In this document: piece by piece, positions 8,738 through 17,229 of the stretch
Layout of the letters: every line of letters starts with the position of its first letter
Numbering within the stretch: position 1 is the stretch's first letter
Source: Terrimesophilobacter bigeumensis
GTDB lineage: Bacteria; Actinomycetota; Actinomycetes; Actinomycetales; Microbacteriaceae
Reading direction: 5' to 3'
Length of the DNA: 64,000 nucleotides
NCBI RefSeq assembly: GCF_039537265.1
Contig: NZ_BAABAE010000001.1
Location: forward strand, 372,001 to 436,000
Notes under the pieces: model-generated
Seen by the model: the letters and a program-made list of their open reading frames with translations, nothing else
What the model was told of the DNA's origin: nothing
The model's database searches: none
Translations under genes and position numbers: made by a program

Positions 8738-9615
8738 TGGATGACCTCCCGGAAGATCTGGGCGAGCGACGGTTCCTGCGGGGCGAACCGCAGCACGCGG
8801 CCCCTGTCGAGTGCAGCACGCAGCACGACCTGGGCGGCATCCGGACTGTCGGCCCGGAACACCGCATGCCCGCCGTCGATGCTGATGGTCTCGACGCCCT
8901 CGTCACGCACCCACTCGGCCGGGCCCGTCACGACGAGTTCGTATTGGGACTCCCCGAATTCCGCGCGCAGCTTCTCGCGGGATCCGGAGGCCCGAACGGC
9001 GCCATCGGCGATGACGACGAGGTCGTCGCACAGGCGCTCGACGATGTCGAGCTGGTGTGAGGAGAAGAGCACGGGTGCACCGCTGGCCGCACGGTCCTTG
9101 AGCACCCCCTGCACGGTCTCGACGGCGATCGGGTCGAGACCGGAGAACGGCTCGTCGAGCACGAGGATCTCCGGGTCGTGCACGAGAGCGGCGGCGATCT
9201 GTGCGCGCTGCTGGTTGCCGAGCGAGAGGCTCTCGACCGTCGTGTCCGCTCGCTCCTCGAGACCGAGTCTCTCGAGCAATTGCGTCGTGTTCCGCTGCGC
9301 TGCGGCCGGCGTGAGCCCGTGCAGGCGGGCGAGGTAGACGATCTGCTCGGCGACCTTCATCTTCGGGTACAGCCCGCGCTCCTCCGGCATGTAGCCGAAG
9401 CGCCGCCGATCGGTGTCACCGAGGTCGGCTCCATCGAGGGAGACGCGCCCTGAGTCGGCGGAGAGCACCCCGAGGATGATGCGCATCGTCGTGGTCTTGC
9501 CCGCACCGTTCGCGCCGACGAAGCCGGTCATCCGGCCACCGCCCACCGTGAACGACACGTCGGTGAGTACCCGCTTGGAGCCGAACGAGCGGTTGATGTT
9601 GTCTACCTGAAGCAC
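8734..9615 (-). CDS. ABC exporter ATP-binding protein (NatA-like)
   Basis: 293 residues. Walker A GANGAGKT (34-41), LSLGNQQR signature, Walker B VLDEPFSGLDP and the switch histidine in LFSSHQLD are all present; the C-terminal 80 residues form the extra domain common in NatA-type ATPases. It energises the permease encoded directly downstream. GTG start at 9615 with TAGGGT 6 nt upstream, the leaderless layout. Confidence 0.93.
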   Translation of the reverse strand: MLQVDNINRSFGSKRVLTDVSFTVGGGRMTGFVGANGAGKTTTMRIILGVLSADSGRVSLDGADLGDTDRRRFGYMPEERGLYPKMKVAEQIVYLARLHGLTPAAAQRNTTQLLERLGLEERADTTVESLSLGNQQRAQIAAALVHDPEILVLDEPFSGLDPIAVETVQGVLKDRAASGAPVLFSSHQLDIVERLCDDLVVIADGAVRASGSREKLRAEFGESQYELVVTGPAEWVRDEGVETISIDGGHAVFRADSPDAAQVVLRAALDRGRVLRFAPQEPSLAQIFREVIQ

Positions 9616-9644
9616 CCGACTACCCTAAGCCACTCCCTCGCCAG

Positions 9645-9708
9645 CCGTTTGTGCGCAATATGTGTCGGAAAGGATCAGTCCTTTCCGACCAGAATCGCGC
9701 ACAAACGG
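9645..9708. repeat. 64-bp nested palindrome
   Basis: Outer arms CCGTTTGTGCGC (9645-9656) and GCGCACAAACGG (9697-9708) pair over 12 bp. Inside them TCGGAAAGGA (9665-9674) and TCCTTTCCGA (9679-9688) pair over 10 bp around a TCAG loop. The two 8-nt stretches between arms are mismatched but equal in length. It lies 12 bp beyond the stop of the DUF6421 gene and 30 bp upstream of the ATPase start, so it could end transcription of the former. There is no U-tract. Confidence 0.8.
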
Positions 9709-9719
9709 TAGGCCGTGGC

Positions 9720-11132
9720 TCAGTCGGAGGCGCCGGTGATGCCCGCCGTCGACTCGATGACCGCGGTCATCTTGCGCGAGAGCGCCTCGTAGAACATCGA
9801 GAGCGGGAACTCGTCGTCCAGCACCGCGTTCGTCAGGTCCTTGGGCAGTCCGTCGAGCGGCAGGTCGCGCGTCGCCCACTTCGACGCCGGATGCGGTGCG
9901 AGCGTCCCCGAGACGAGGTCGTACGCGGCGAGCCAGTGCGCGACCTTCGGACGGTCGATCGAACGCCAGTACAGGTCGCCGATCGCCTCGCCGAGCGCGT
10001 TGACGACATCCGGAACCTCGTCCCAGTCGATGCTGAGCGTCGTGTCGGTCCAGTGCAGCACGTGGTGCTGGTGCATCCAGGCGAACAGCAGCTGGCCGCC
10101 CAGCCCGTCGTAGTTGCGCACCCGGCTGCCGGTCAGGGCGAACCGGAAGATGCGGTCGAAGATGACCGTGTACTGCACGAGCTGGGCGTGCTTGCGCGTC
10201 ACGGCATCCGTGTCGTCAGCCCTTACCAGCTTCACCGACTCGCGGAAGGCTGTGAGGTCGCAGCGCAGCTCCTCGAGCGAGTAGAGGAAGTACGGCATCC
10301 GCTGCTTGATCATGAACGGGTCGAACGGCAGGTCGCCGCGCATGTGGGTGCGGTCGTGGATGAGGTCCCACATGACGAAGGTCTCCTCGGCGAGCCGCTG
10401 GTCCCCGAGCAGCTCGAGGGCGTCATCCGGCAACTGCAGCCCGGTGATCTCGGATGCCGCCGTGACGACCCGGCGGAAGCGTGCAGCCTCGCGGTCGGCG
10501 AAGATCGCACCCCAGGTGAATTTCGGCGTTTCGCGGACGGCAACGGTCTCGGGGAAGAGCACGGCGGCGTTCGTGTCGTAGCCGGCGGTGAAGTCGAGGA
10601 ACTGGATCGGGACGAAGAGCTTGTTCGAGTACTCCCCCGCCTCGAGCGCGGCGACGAACTCTGGCCAGACGACCTCGATGAGCACCGCCTCCACGAGACG
10701 ATCGCTGCTGCCGTTCTGCGTGTACATCGGGAACACCACGAGGTGCCGGAGCCCATCGATCCGGTGCTGCTCGGGGTGGAACGCCACGAGCGAATCGTAG
10801 AAGTCGGGAACCCCGAAGCCCCCCTTCGCCCAGCGCTCGAAATCGGCGACGAGGGCCGTGAGGTATTCCTCGTCGTGCGGGAACAGTGGTGCGAGCTCGC
10901 CGATGGCCTGATCGATCGCGGCGACGAGCTTCTGCGCCCTGGCGTGGTCGGCCTTCTTCGGGACGCTGCCGTCCTGCGCCTGGAGCGGGCGGATGTCCGT
11001 GGCCGCCGCCTTGAGGGCGAGCCACGAAGGGTTCTCGGTGACGTTGCGGACGTCCCCTTCGACAGGCTCAGGGCGGCGCTCGACGACCTCGGGTTCGCCA
11101 ATGATGGACTTCTCGTGGATGAGCTGTGACAT
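9720..11132 (-). CDS. DUF6421 family protein
   Basis: 470 residues, soluble, no signal peptide or membrane helix. It matches a conserved actinobacterial family of unknown role (recognised from the HDRTHMRGDLPFDPFMIKQR region and HQHHVLHW). The many paired His and Asp residues (IHDRTH, HQHHVLHW) hint at a metal site, but that is only an inference. Residues 21-26 read PEPVEG, encoded by the dispersed repeat at 11056-11072, close to the N-terminus and outside the conserved core. Monocistronic in appearance; 114 bp separate it from the next gene upstream. Confidence 0.75.
   Translation of the reverse strand: MSQLIHEKSIIGEPEVVERRPEPVEGDVRNVTENPSWLALKAAATDIRPLQAQDGSVPKKADHARAQKLVAAIDQAIGELAPLFPHDEEYLTALVADFERWAKGGFGVPDFYDSLVAFHPEQHRIDGLRHLVVFPMYTQNGSSDRLVEAVLIEVVWPEFVAALEAGEYSNKLFVPIQFLDFTAGYDTNAAVLFPETVAVRETPKFTWGAIFADREAARFRRVVTAASEITGLQLPDDALELLGDQRLAEETFVMWDLIHDRTHMRGDLPFDPFMIKQRMPYFLYSLEELRCDLTAFRESVKLVRADDTDAVTRKHAQLVQYTVIFDRIFRFALTGSRVRNYDGLGGQLLFAWMHQHHVLHWTDTTLSIDWDEVPDVVNALGEAIGDLYWRSIDRPKVAHWLAAYDLVSGTLAPHPASKWATRDLPLDGLPKDLTNAVLDDEFPLSMFYEALSRKMTAVIESTAGITGASD
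11056..11072. repeat. Dispersed repeat encoding PEPVEG
   Basis: CCTTCGACAGGCTCAGG lies inside the DUF6421 coding sequence; read on the minus strand it encodes Pro-Glu-Pro-Val-Glu-Gly. The element is related to the GTCGAG-type repeats at 48752 and 59536. Confidence 0.6.
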
Positions 11133-11246
11133 GGTTCGACCTCCCGTCGTCGTGAGCGCGGATATTGCTGCTATCCAAGGGTATCCGGCGGATCGTGGCG
11201 TTTGGTTGTGAGATCCTGCGGAAAGCTGCGTGGAAGGCGGGTCGAT

Positions 11247-12062
11247 TCAGAGATTGTGTTCGCCGAGCCACTCGAGCAGCACGCGTTCGAACTCGGCGGA
11301 CTGCTCGACGCTCGGGATGTGCGCGGAGTCGGGGAACCGGCATCCGTCGGCGGCGGGGATCGTCGAGACGAGGTATTCGTATTGGGCGAGAGTCGGAGAG
11401 AGGTCGTGGTCACCGACCATCACGAGCGCGGGCACGGCGATGTCGACGACGCGGTCGTAGGCCGGGGGCTCGAGCGGGATCGGGGTGGGGTTCTCGGCGG
11501 CATGGCGCGCGTTCACGGCGTTCAACTCATAGGCGGTCGCCACGAAGGAGGGGTCCAGGGCGGCCGCGGAGCGGTTCGGGCCGAAGTCCCACAGCTCGAC
11601 CTCGCGACGCGCGACCGCTTCCCAGTCCTGCGCCTCGTACAGCCGGTCGAGCTCGTCGAAGAGCTCGTCCTCGCGCTCGGTGAGCTCGACCTCCGGGAAC
11701 CCGCTCGGGCCGGAACCGATCGTGACGAGACCGGCGACGCGATCCGGATGCGCGACCGCGAGGTCGATCGCGATCGAGCCGCCGCGCGAGCATCCGATCA
11801 CGGTCGTCCGGGCGACACCGAGGTGATCGAGCAGGTCGAGGGCGTCAGCGCGGTTGGAGAACGGTACGTCCTCGGTCTCGGTCTGCCCGTAGCCGCGCGT
11901 ATCGAAGCGGATGACGAAGTGCCCGGCTGCGAGGGCGGCCACCTGCGGATCCCACATCCGCAGGGAGGCGATGCCGGCGTGGATGAGGAGCACGGCGGGC
12001 GAGGAGATCTGCCCGTCGGTCTCGTAGTAGAGCGACGCCCCGTCCACGTCCAGGTGCGGCAT
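11247..12062 (-). CDS. Alpha/beta hydrolase
   Basis: 271-residue cytoplasmic alpha/beta-hydrolase. Nucleophile elbow GCSRGG with Ser92, acid in VGDHD (about 215) and His in DSAHIPS (about 243) form the expected triad; the oxyanion HAG motif is at 28-30. Similar proteins include 3-oxoadipate enol-lactone hydrolases and esterases, but no neighbour points to a substrate. ATG has TAGCGT 6 nt upstream (leaderless layout). Confidence 0.85.
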   Translation of the reverse strand: MPHLDVDGASLYYETDGQISSPAVLLIHAGIASLRMWDPQVAALAAGHFVIRFDTRGYGQTETEDVPFSNRADALDLLDHLGVARTTVIGCSRGGSIAIDLAVAHPDRVAGLVTIGSGPSGFPEVELTEREDELFDELDRLYEAQDWEAVARREVELWDFGPNRSAAALDPSFVATAYELNAVNARHAAENPTPIPLEPPAYDRVVDIAVPALVMVGDHDLSPTLAQYEYLVSTIPAADGCRFPDSAHIPSVEQSAEFERVLLEWLGEHNL

Positions 12063-12100
12063 CCCTTCACGCTACGCGACGAGGCCTCGCATGACCAGCG

Positions 12101-12919
12101 TCACGCCCACCGCCGGTTCGCCCACCGCTCGAACAGGCCGATGAGGGCATCCGTCGTCTTGCCGACGAGAGCGAGCAGCAGGATCGCGAGGAACAGTCGG
12201 TCGGTGCGGCCGTTGTTCGACGAGTCGATGAGCAGCCAGCCGAGGCCCATGGACGCGGCGATGAGTTCGGCGGCGACCAGGAAGAGCCAGGCCTGCGCGA
12301 GGGCTAGCCGCAACCCGGAGATGACCGAGGGGAGCACCGCGGGCAACTGCACGGTGGTGAAGAGCTTCACGCCGCTCAGCCCGAAAGCCCGCCCGGCCTC
12401 GACGAGCTGCCGGTCGACGTGGCGCAGCGCCGAGGACACGGTCGTGTAGACCGGGAAGAAGGCGCCGATCGCCACGAGGGTGATCTTCGACTCCTCGCCG
12501 ATCTTCATCCAGAGGATGAGCAGCGGAACCCAGGCGAGCGACGGCACCGCCCTGATCGCCCCGAGCGTCGCGCCGAGCAGGATGTCCCAGGCCCGGGAGA
12601 GCCCGACGACGGCGCCGAGCAGGATGCCGAGCCCTGCCCCGATCGCGAACCCGATGAGCACGCGCTGCGTCGAGATCCCGATGTAGAGGCCGAGCTGTCC
12701 ACGGGCGGCGAGGTCGATCCCGGCCTGCACGACCATCGCCGGCGTCGGAAGCTGCGCGATCGTCCAGGCGCCCGAGGTCGACAGGACCTGCCACAGGACG
12801 AGGATCGCCACCGGCAGCAGCAGACCGCCGGCCACCATGGCCCAGCGGCGCCCGGTCCACCCCACGCGGGTGGACCAGGCGCGCGTCGGCGCGAGCACGA
12901 ACTCGAGCGCTGTGGCCAT
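12101..12919 (-). CDS. SsuC/TauC-type ABC importer permease
   Basis: 272 residues with about six membrane helices and the EAA loop typical of sulfonate/nitrate/taurine importers (VEAGRAFGLSGVKLFTTVQLPAVLPS). Forms the membrane channel with the ATPase and binding protein encoded upstream. Its start lies 2 bp after the stop of the binding-protein gene, so it is the last gene of a three-gene operon. Confidence 0.9.
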   Translation of the reverse strand: MATALEFVLAPTRAWSTRVGWTGRRWAMVAGGLLLPVAILVLWQVLSTSGAWTIAQLPTPAMVVQAGIDLAARGQLGLYIGISTQRVLIGFAIGAGLGILLGAVVGLSRAWDILLGATLGAIRAVPSLAWVPLLILWMKIGEESKITLVAIGAFFPVYTTVSSALRHVDRQLVEAGRAFGLSGVKLFTTVQLPAVLPSVISGLRLALAQAWLFLVAAELIAASMGLGWLLIDSSNNGRTDRLFLAILLLALVGKTTDALIGLFERWANRRWA

Positions 12920-12921
12920 CG

Positions 12922-13953
12922 TCAGCCGATCGCGGCCGGGTCGGCTTTGAGGATGAACGTGTCATTGACGAGCGAGGCGAGGGCGTCATCCACCTGCTGC
13001 TGGCTCGCGACATCCCCCGAGGCGACGAAGATCGGGCCGATGACCTTCAGCACGGCGAGCTGCTTGGCACCGGGGACCGGGTCGACGTCGAGGTTCGTGC
13101 GCTCGTCGATGACCTTCTTCGCGACGACCGGATCGAGGCTCGCGACCTCCGCAAGGATCCTCGCGGTCTCCTCCGGGTGCTCCTGCGCCCACACTCGAGC
13201 GTGCTCATAGGCGTTCACGACCGCCTGGGCGAGGTCGGGCCTCGAGGTGAGGAAGGACTCCGTCGCGTTCAGGAAGCCGTAGCTGTTGAAGTCGACGTTC
13301 CGGTAGATGAGGGATGCGCCGGCGACCTCCGCCCCGGCCATGATCGGGTCGAGACCACTCCAGGCGTCGACCGAGCCGTTCTGCAGTGCGGCCCAGCCGT
13401 CGGCGTGCTGGAGGTTCTGGATCGTGACGTCGTCGGCCGTGAGGCCGTTCGCCTCGAGCGCCTGAAGCAGGAAGAAGTACGGGTCGGTACCCTTGGTCGC
13501 CGCGATCTGCTTGCCCTTGAGCTCGGCGACCGAGGTGATGTTCGACCCTGGCGCGACGACGATCGCCGACCACTCGGGCTGCGAGTACAGGTCGATGACC
13601 TGGATCGCCGAGCCGTTCGCGCGGGCCAGCAATGCGGCGCTTCCCGCCGTCGACCCGACGTCGATCGCCCCGGCCCGCAACGCTTCGTTGGCCTTGTTGG
13701 AGCCGGCCGACTGCAGCCAGTTGACGGTCACGTCCTGGTCGGCGAGGGCATCCTCGAGCCAGTGCTGGTCCTTGATGATGAGGCTCAGCGGGTTGTAGGT
13801 CGCGAAGTCGATGTTCAGGGTGCCTCCGGTCGTCACGCCGTCGCCGTCGGAGTCGGGGGCCGCGCTCTCGCCGGCGAGGCATCCGCTGAGCAGCAGGGCG
13901 GTGGCGGATGCCGTGGCGACGACCGCGGCGATGGTTCTCGTTCTGTGCTTCAT
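12922..13953 (-). CDS. SsuA-like substrate-binding lipoprotein
   Basis: 343 residues. Lipoprotein signal with lipobox LLSGC (Cys25), then a periplasmic-binding-protein-like fold of the NMT1/SsuA group: GYxxYNPLS-like start, AIDVGSTAGSAALL, KGKQIAATKGTDPYFFL. Captures an aliphatic sulfonate or related small anion for the SsuBC transporter; exact ligand unknown. ATG at 13953 preceded by AGGAG. The same frame stays open far upstream through the ATPase gene, but that part is out of frame with the ATPase and is not coding. Confidence 0.88.
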   Translation of the reverse strand: MKHRTRTIAAVVATASATALLLSGCLAGESAAPDSDGDGVTTGGTLNIDFATYNPLSLIIKDQHWLEDALADQDVTVNWLQSAGSNKANEALRAGAIDVGSTAGSAALLARANGSAIQVIDLYSQPEWSAIVVAPGSNITSVAELKGKQIAATKGTDPYFFLLQALEANGLTADDVTIQNLQHADGWAALQNGSVDAWSGLDPIMAGAEVAGASLIYRNVDFNSYGFLNATESFLTSRPDLAQAVVNAYEHARVWAQEHPEETARILAEVASLDPVVAKKVIDERTNLDVDPVPGAKQLAVLKVIGPIFVASGDVASQQQVDDALASLVNDTFILKADPAAIG

Positions 13954-14002
13954 GGTTACTCCTGGTTGTTGCGGTGTTGGGCTGGTGCGGTCGGGGACGC
14001 GC

Positions 14003-14851
14003 TCACAGCGCGTAGACGGGGAAGCGGGCTCGTGACTCGAGTTCACGGCGGCTCTCGTGGCGGTCGATTCCGAGGCCCGCGAGCAGCCGTGCCCTGAGCT
14101 CGGCGAGTTCGGCGGAGCCTCGGTCCCGCGGCCGGGCTCCCGGAACCGTGACGACTTCGAGGATGGTCGCACCGGCCTGGTCGTCGTCGCGACCCTCTTC
14201 CCGGCCGAGCAGCACGATGCGATCCGCGAGCTGCAGGGCCTCGTCGACGTCGTGAGTGACGAGCAGCACCGTCGTCGGGGCGGCCGTGTGGATGTCGAGC
14301 AGGAGGTCCTGCATCCGGAGCCGGGTGAGGGCGTCGAGCGCACCGAAGGGCTCGTCGAGCAGCAGTACGCCCGGGTTCCGCGCGAGCGCCCGGGCGAGGG
14401 ACGCGCGCTGGGCCATGCCACCGGAGATCTCGCGCGGCCGGTGGTCCGCGAACTCGTCGAGGCCGACCAGTTCGAGGAGGCGGCCGACCCGCTCTGTAGT
14501 GTCGGATCTGCTCGCCCCCGGGCGTGCCCCGAGTTCGACATTGGCGGCGATGGTCCGCCAGGGCAGGAGCCTCGGCTCCTGGAAACCGACCGCGCACCGC
14601 GGGTCGATCCCGTCGACCGTCGAGCCATCGATCGTGACCCGCCCGGATGTCGCCCGGTCGAGCCCGGCGACGATCCGAAGCAGTGTGGACTTGCCGCATC
14701 CGCTCGTGCCGATGATGGCGACCACCTCGCCGGGCTCGATCGTGAGCGAGACGTCGCGGAGCACACTGCGGTCGCCGAAGCTGCGCGCGACGGCGGTGAA
14801 GGTCACGCCGAACGTCGTGTTGTGCTGCGCGGTGGGCTCGAGGATCGACAT
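14003..14851 (-). CDS. SsuB/TauB-type ABC importer ATPase
   Basis: 282 residues. Walker A GTSGCGKS (48-55), Q-loop in FQEPRLLPW, signature ISGGMAQR, Walker B LLLDEPFGALD and HD switch (THDVDEA), all typical of the sulfonate/nitrate/taurine family. First gene of the ssuBAC-like operon, transcribed towards the binding protein 49 bp downstream. No sulfonate monooxygenase gene is in the operon. The upstream GntR regulator lies on the same strand 142 bp away. Confidence 0.9.
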   Translation of the reverse strand: MSILEPTAQHNTTFGVTFTAVARSFGDRSVLRDVSLTIEPGEVVAIIGTSGCGKSTLLRIVAGLDRATSGRVTIDGSTVDGIDPRCAVGFQEPRLLPWRTIAANVELGARPGASRSDTTERVGRLLELVGLDEFADHRPREISGGMAQRASLARALARNPGVLLLDEPFGALDALTRLRMQDLLLDIHTAAPTTVLLVTHDVDEALQLADRIVLLGREEGRDDDQAGATILEVVTVPGARPRDRGSAELAELRARLLAGLGIDRHESRRELESRARFPVYAL

Positions 14852-14993
14852 GCCTGCCTCAGGGTCTCGTCCGGGTGGCGGGAGGGGGACGGGTTCGAAC
14901 CTAGTGAGGTCGGGTGACGCCTGTCACGGCGCCCCGAAACGGGGGGACACGCGGAGAAACAGGGGGTAACGCGGGGCGCCTTCGCGCCGTCGG

Positions 14994-15674
14994 CTACGCC
15001 GGCTCTACGGGGATGCGGATGGCGCGGATGTCCGCAATCGCCTTGTGCGCGAGGGTCGCGTCGTTCGCCCCGACGGCGGTGATGAGGGTCGCCTGCGCCC
15101 CGTCGAGGGCCTGGAAGTCGAGGTAGTCGGGAAGGTGCAGGCTGCCGAGTCGCACGATGTGCACGACCGAGGTGATCGCCCGGCGCAGCGACTCGTTGGT
15201 CGACAGTGCGACCAGTCGGCTGAAGAAGGAGAAGTTCGTCGTGGCGATGGCCTGCATGTCGAAGGCGGTCACTGCACCCCGGAAGTCCTCGTGGTCGCGG
15301 GCCATCGCGTCGCGGACATCCTCCCCGGCGGTCGGGACGACCTCGTCGAGGAGTGCGCCATACAGTGCGGCCCAGACGACCATGGCCTCGGCGGTCTCGC
15401 GCGGGCTCACGACGGCGACCCGGGTGAAGCGGCTCGCCGAGGCTTCGACGACGCCGATCTCGCGCAGCCGCTGGAGCGCCTCGCGCACCGGAGTGCGCGA
15501 GACCTTGAACTCGGCGGCGAGCGCCGTGTCGCTGATGCGCTCGCCGGGGAGCAGCCGGCCCTCGTGGATGGCCTCGAGGACCTCCTCGAACACGGTCGTC
15601 ACGACCTTGCTCGTGGCGATTCCGGCGTCCAGGCTCGCGTGGATCGCACGGCTCGAAGGACTGGTGTCTGTCAT
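14994..15674 (-). CDS. GntR-family regulator with FCD domain
   Basis: 226 residues: winged helix at about 25-85 (LLPGERISDTALAAEFKVSRTPVREALQRL) followed by an all-helical FCD ligand domain. FadR-subfamily proteins bind organic acids or similar metabolites. Its position just upstream of the sulfonate-type importer suggests it may control it, but no clear operator was found. ATG has TAGGAT 7 nt upstream (leaderless layout). Confidence 0.87.
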   Translation of the reverse strand: MTDTSPSSRAIHASLDAGIATSKVVTTVFEEVLEAIHEGRLLPGERISDTALAAEFKVSRTPVREALQRLREIGVVEASASRFTRVAVVSPRETAEAMVVWAALYGALLDEVVPTAGEDVRDAMARDHEDFRGAVTAFDMQAIATTNFSFFSRLVALSTNESLRRAITSVVHIVRLGSLHLPDYLDFQALDGAQATLITAVGANDATLAHKAIADIRAIRIPVEPA

Positions 15675-15707
15675 CCCTGCAATCCTAGGTCGGGGCTCAC
15701 GTGTTGC

Positions 15708-16547
15708 TCAGAAGATCATCGGTCTGTCGAGATCGTCGCCGCCCTCGAGCTCGAGGTCGACGCTGACCGGAACATGGTCGCTCGGCGCATCGCCCTTGCG
15801 CTCATCCCGGTGGATGCGCGCATCCGTCACGAGGTCGGCGAAGGCGCCCGAACCGAGGATGAAGTCGATGCGCATCCCCTCGTTGCGAGGGAAACGCAGC
15901 TGCTTGTAGTCCCAGAAGGTGTAGCCCTCGGGGACGATCGGGCGCACGACGTCCGTCAGGCCGGTGTCGAGGAAGGCGGCGAAGGCCGCGCGTTCGGGCG
16001 GCGAGATGTGCGTGGAGAGGCCGGGCACGAAGCTCGGGTCGCCCATGTCGGCGTCGGTGGGGGCCACATTCCAGTCGCCCATGAGGGCGAGCGGCGCATC
16101 CGGATGCCGCGCCAGCCAGCTGCTCGTCTCCTCGTTCAGCCGGGCCAGCCAGTCGAGCTTGTAGGCGTAGTGCGGATCGTCGAGCGCGCGGCCGTTCGGC
16201 ACGTAGAGGCTCCACAGGCGGATGCCGTCGATCGTGACGCCGATCGCCCGCGCCTCGAGGGGAAGGTCGGGGCCTTCCGCGCCCTTGAGGAAGCCGGGCT
16301 GGGCGGGGAAGCTCAGGTCGACATCCGTCATGGGCAGGCGGCTCGCGAAGGCGACGCCGTTCCACTGGTTCAGGCCGTGCGCGACGACCTCGTAGCCGGC
16401 GTCTTCGAACGCTTCGAGGGGGAACTGCTCCGGCTTGCATTTGATCTCCTGCATGGCGAGGACGTCCACGTCTTCGCGCACGAGCCAGTCGACGACGCGG
16501 CCGGACCGCGCACGGATCGAGTTCACATTCCAGGTCGCCACGCGCAT
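15708..16547 (-). CDS. xthA: Exodeoxyribonuclease III
   Basis: 279-residue AP endonuclease/3'-exonuclease of base-excision repair. Metal and catalytic motifs present: ATWNVNSIR (Asn), MQEIKC (metal-binding Glu), MGDWNVAP, and C-terminal PSDHVPV with the catalytic Asp-His pair. Start ATG with TAGCGT 6 nt upstream (leaderless layout). Divergent from pyrE; the 86-bp inverted-repeat element lies between the two promoters. Confidence 0.95.
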   Translation of the reverse strand: MRVATWNVNSIRARSGRVVDWLVREDVDVLAMQEIKCKPEQFPLEAFEDAGYEVVAHGLNQWNGVAFASRLPMTDVDLSFPAQPGFLKGAEGPDLPLEARAIGVTIDGIRLWSLYVPNGRALDDPHYAYKLDWLARLNEETSSWLARHPDAPLALMGDWNVAPTDADMGDPSFVPGLSTHISPPERAAFAAFLDTGLTDVVRPIVPEGYTFWDYKQLRFPRNEGMRIDFILGSGAFADLVTDARIHRDERKGDAPSDHVPVSVDLELEGGDDLDRPMIF

Positions 16548-16565
16548 ACCTGAACGCTACCGCTT

Positions 16566-16651
16566 GTCCCAAATGAAGGCATTTCTGACGAGCTGCACGT
16601 CGCTGGAAGGGCAGGGCCCATCCGCAGCGCGGACATGCCTTCATTTGGGAC
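16566..16651. repeat. 86-bp inverted-repeat element, copy 1
   Basis: Perfect 17-bp terminal inverted repeats: GTCCCAAATGAAGGCAT at 16566-16582 and its complement at 16635-16651, around a 52-bp interior. Located between the divergent xthA and pyrE genes, so it is not simply a terminator. The arms match those at 26026-26111 exactly and the element length is identical, while the interiors differ. Confidence 0.9.
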
Positions 16652-16664
16652 GGGACGGATGACA

Positions 16665-16670
16665 TAAAGT
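16665..16670 (+). promoter_or_regulatory. -10 box TAAAGT of pyrE (leaderless)
   Basis: TAAAGT ends 7 nt before the GTG start of pyrE and no Shine-Dalgarno sequence lies between, so the transcript is expected to begin at or near the start codon. Confidence 0.6.
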
Positions 16671-16677
16671 TGTCTGC

Positions 16678-17229
16678 GTGACCGACGCCCGCCGCCAGCT
16701 CATCGACCACATCGCCTCCGACGCGGTGTTCCACGGCGACTTCACGCTCACGAGCGGTGCGAAGGCGACGTTCTACGTCGACCTGCGCAAAGTGAGTCTC
16801 GACCATCGTGTCGCGCCGCTCATCGGCGACGTCATGCTCGACCTCATCGCCGACGTGCCGGATGTCGCGGCCGTCGGCGGGATGACGATGGGCGCGGATC
16901 CGATCGCCGCCGCCATCCTGCACCGCAGCGTCGGCCGCGATCGCAGCTACGACGCCTTCGTCGTGCGCAAGGAGCCGAAGGACCACGGGCGAGGTCGCCA
17001 GGTCGAGGGTCCGGATGTCGCGGGCAAGCGAGTCGTCGTCGTCGAGGACACCTCCACCACGGGCGGGTCACCGCTCTCGGCGATCGCCGCCCTCGAGCGC
17101 GCGGGTGCCGAGATCGCCGCCGTCGCCGTCGTCGTCGACCGCGACACCGGCGCGCGTGAGGCCATCGAGGGGGCCGGCTACCGATACCTCGCCGCGATCG
17201 GCCTCGACGACCTCGGGCTCACGCCATGA
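16678..17229 (+). CDS. pyrE: Orotate phosphoribosyltransferase
   Basis: 183 residues. Transfers the phosphoribosyl group of PRPP to orotate, giving OMP in de novo pyrimidine synthesis. PRPP-binding motif VVVVEDTSTTGGS (about 119-131) and the KEPKDHGRGRQVEG loop are intact. GTG start in the leaderless layout with TAAAGT 7 nt upstream. The stop codon overlaps the start of the next gene in ATGA, so the two are translationally coupled. Confidence 0.95.
   Translation: MTDARRQLIDHIASDAVFHGDFTLTSGAKATFYVDLRKVSLDHRVAPLIGDVMLDLIADVPDVAAVGGMTMGADPIAAAILHRSVGRDRSYDAFVVRKEPKDHGRGRQVEGPDVAGKRVVVVEDTSTTGGSPLSAIAALERAGAEIAAVAVVVDRDTGAREAIEGAGYRYLAAIGLDDLGLTP

Noticed and set aside
12922..14766. A 614-codon open frame spanning ssuA and ssuB that might be read as a fusion
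   Set aside because: The upstream part is an out-of-frame shadow of the ATPase gene with no sensible protein; the real start is the ATG at 13953 with a lipoprotein signal and AGGAG.
16566..16651. The 86-bp repeat read as a transcription terminator
   Set aside because: This copy lies between divergent genes, upstream of both starts, where a terminator has no purpose; the label repeat is safer.
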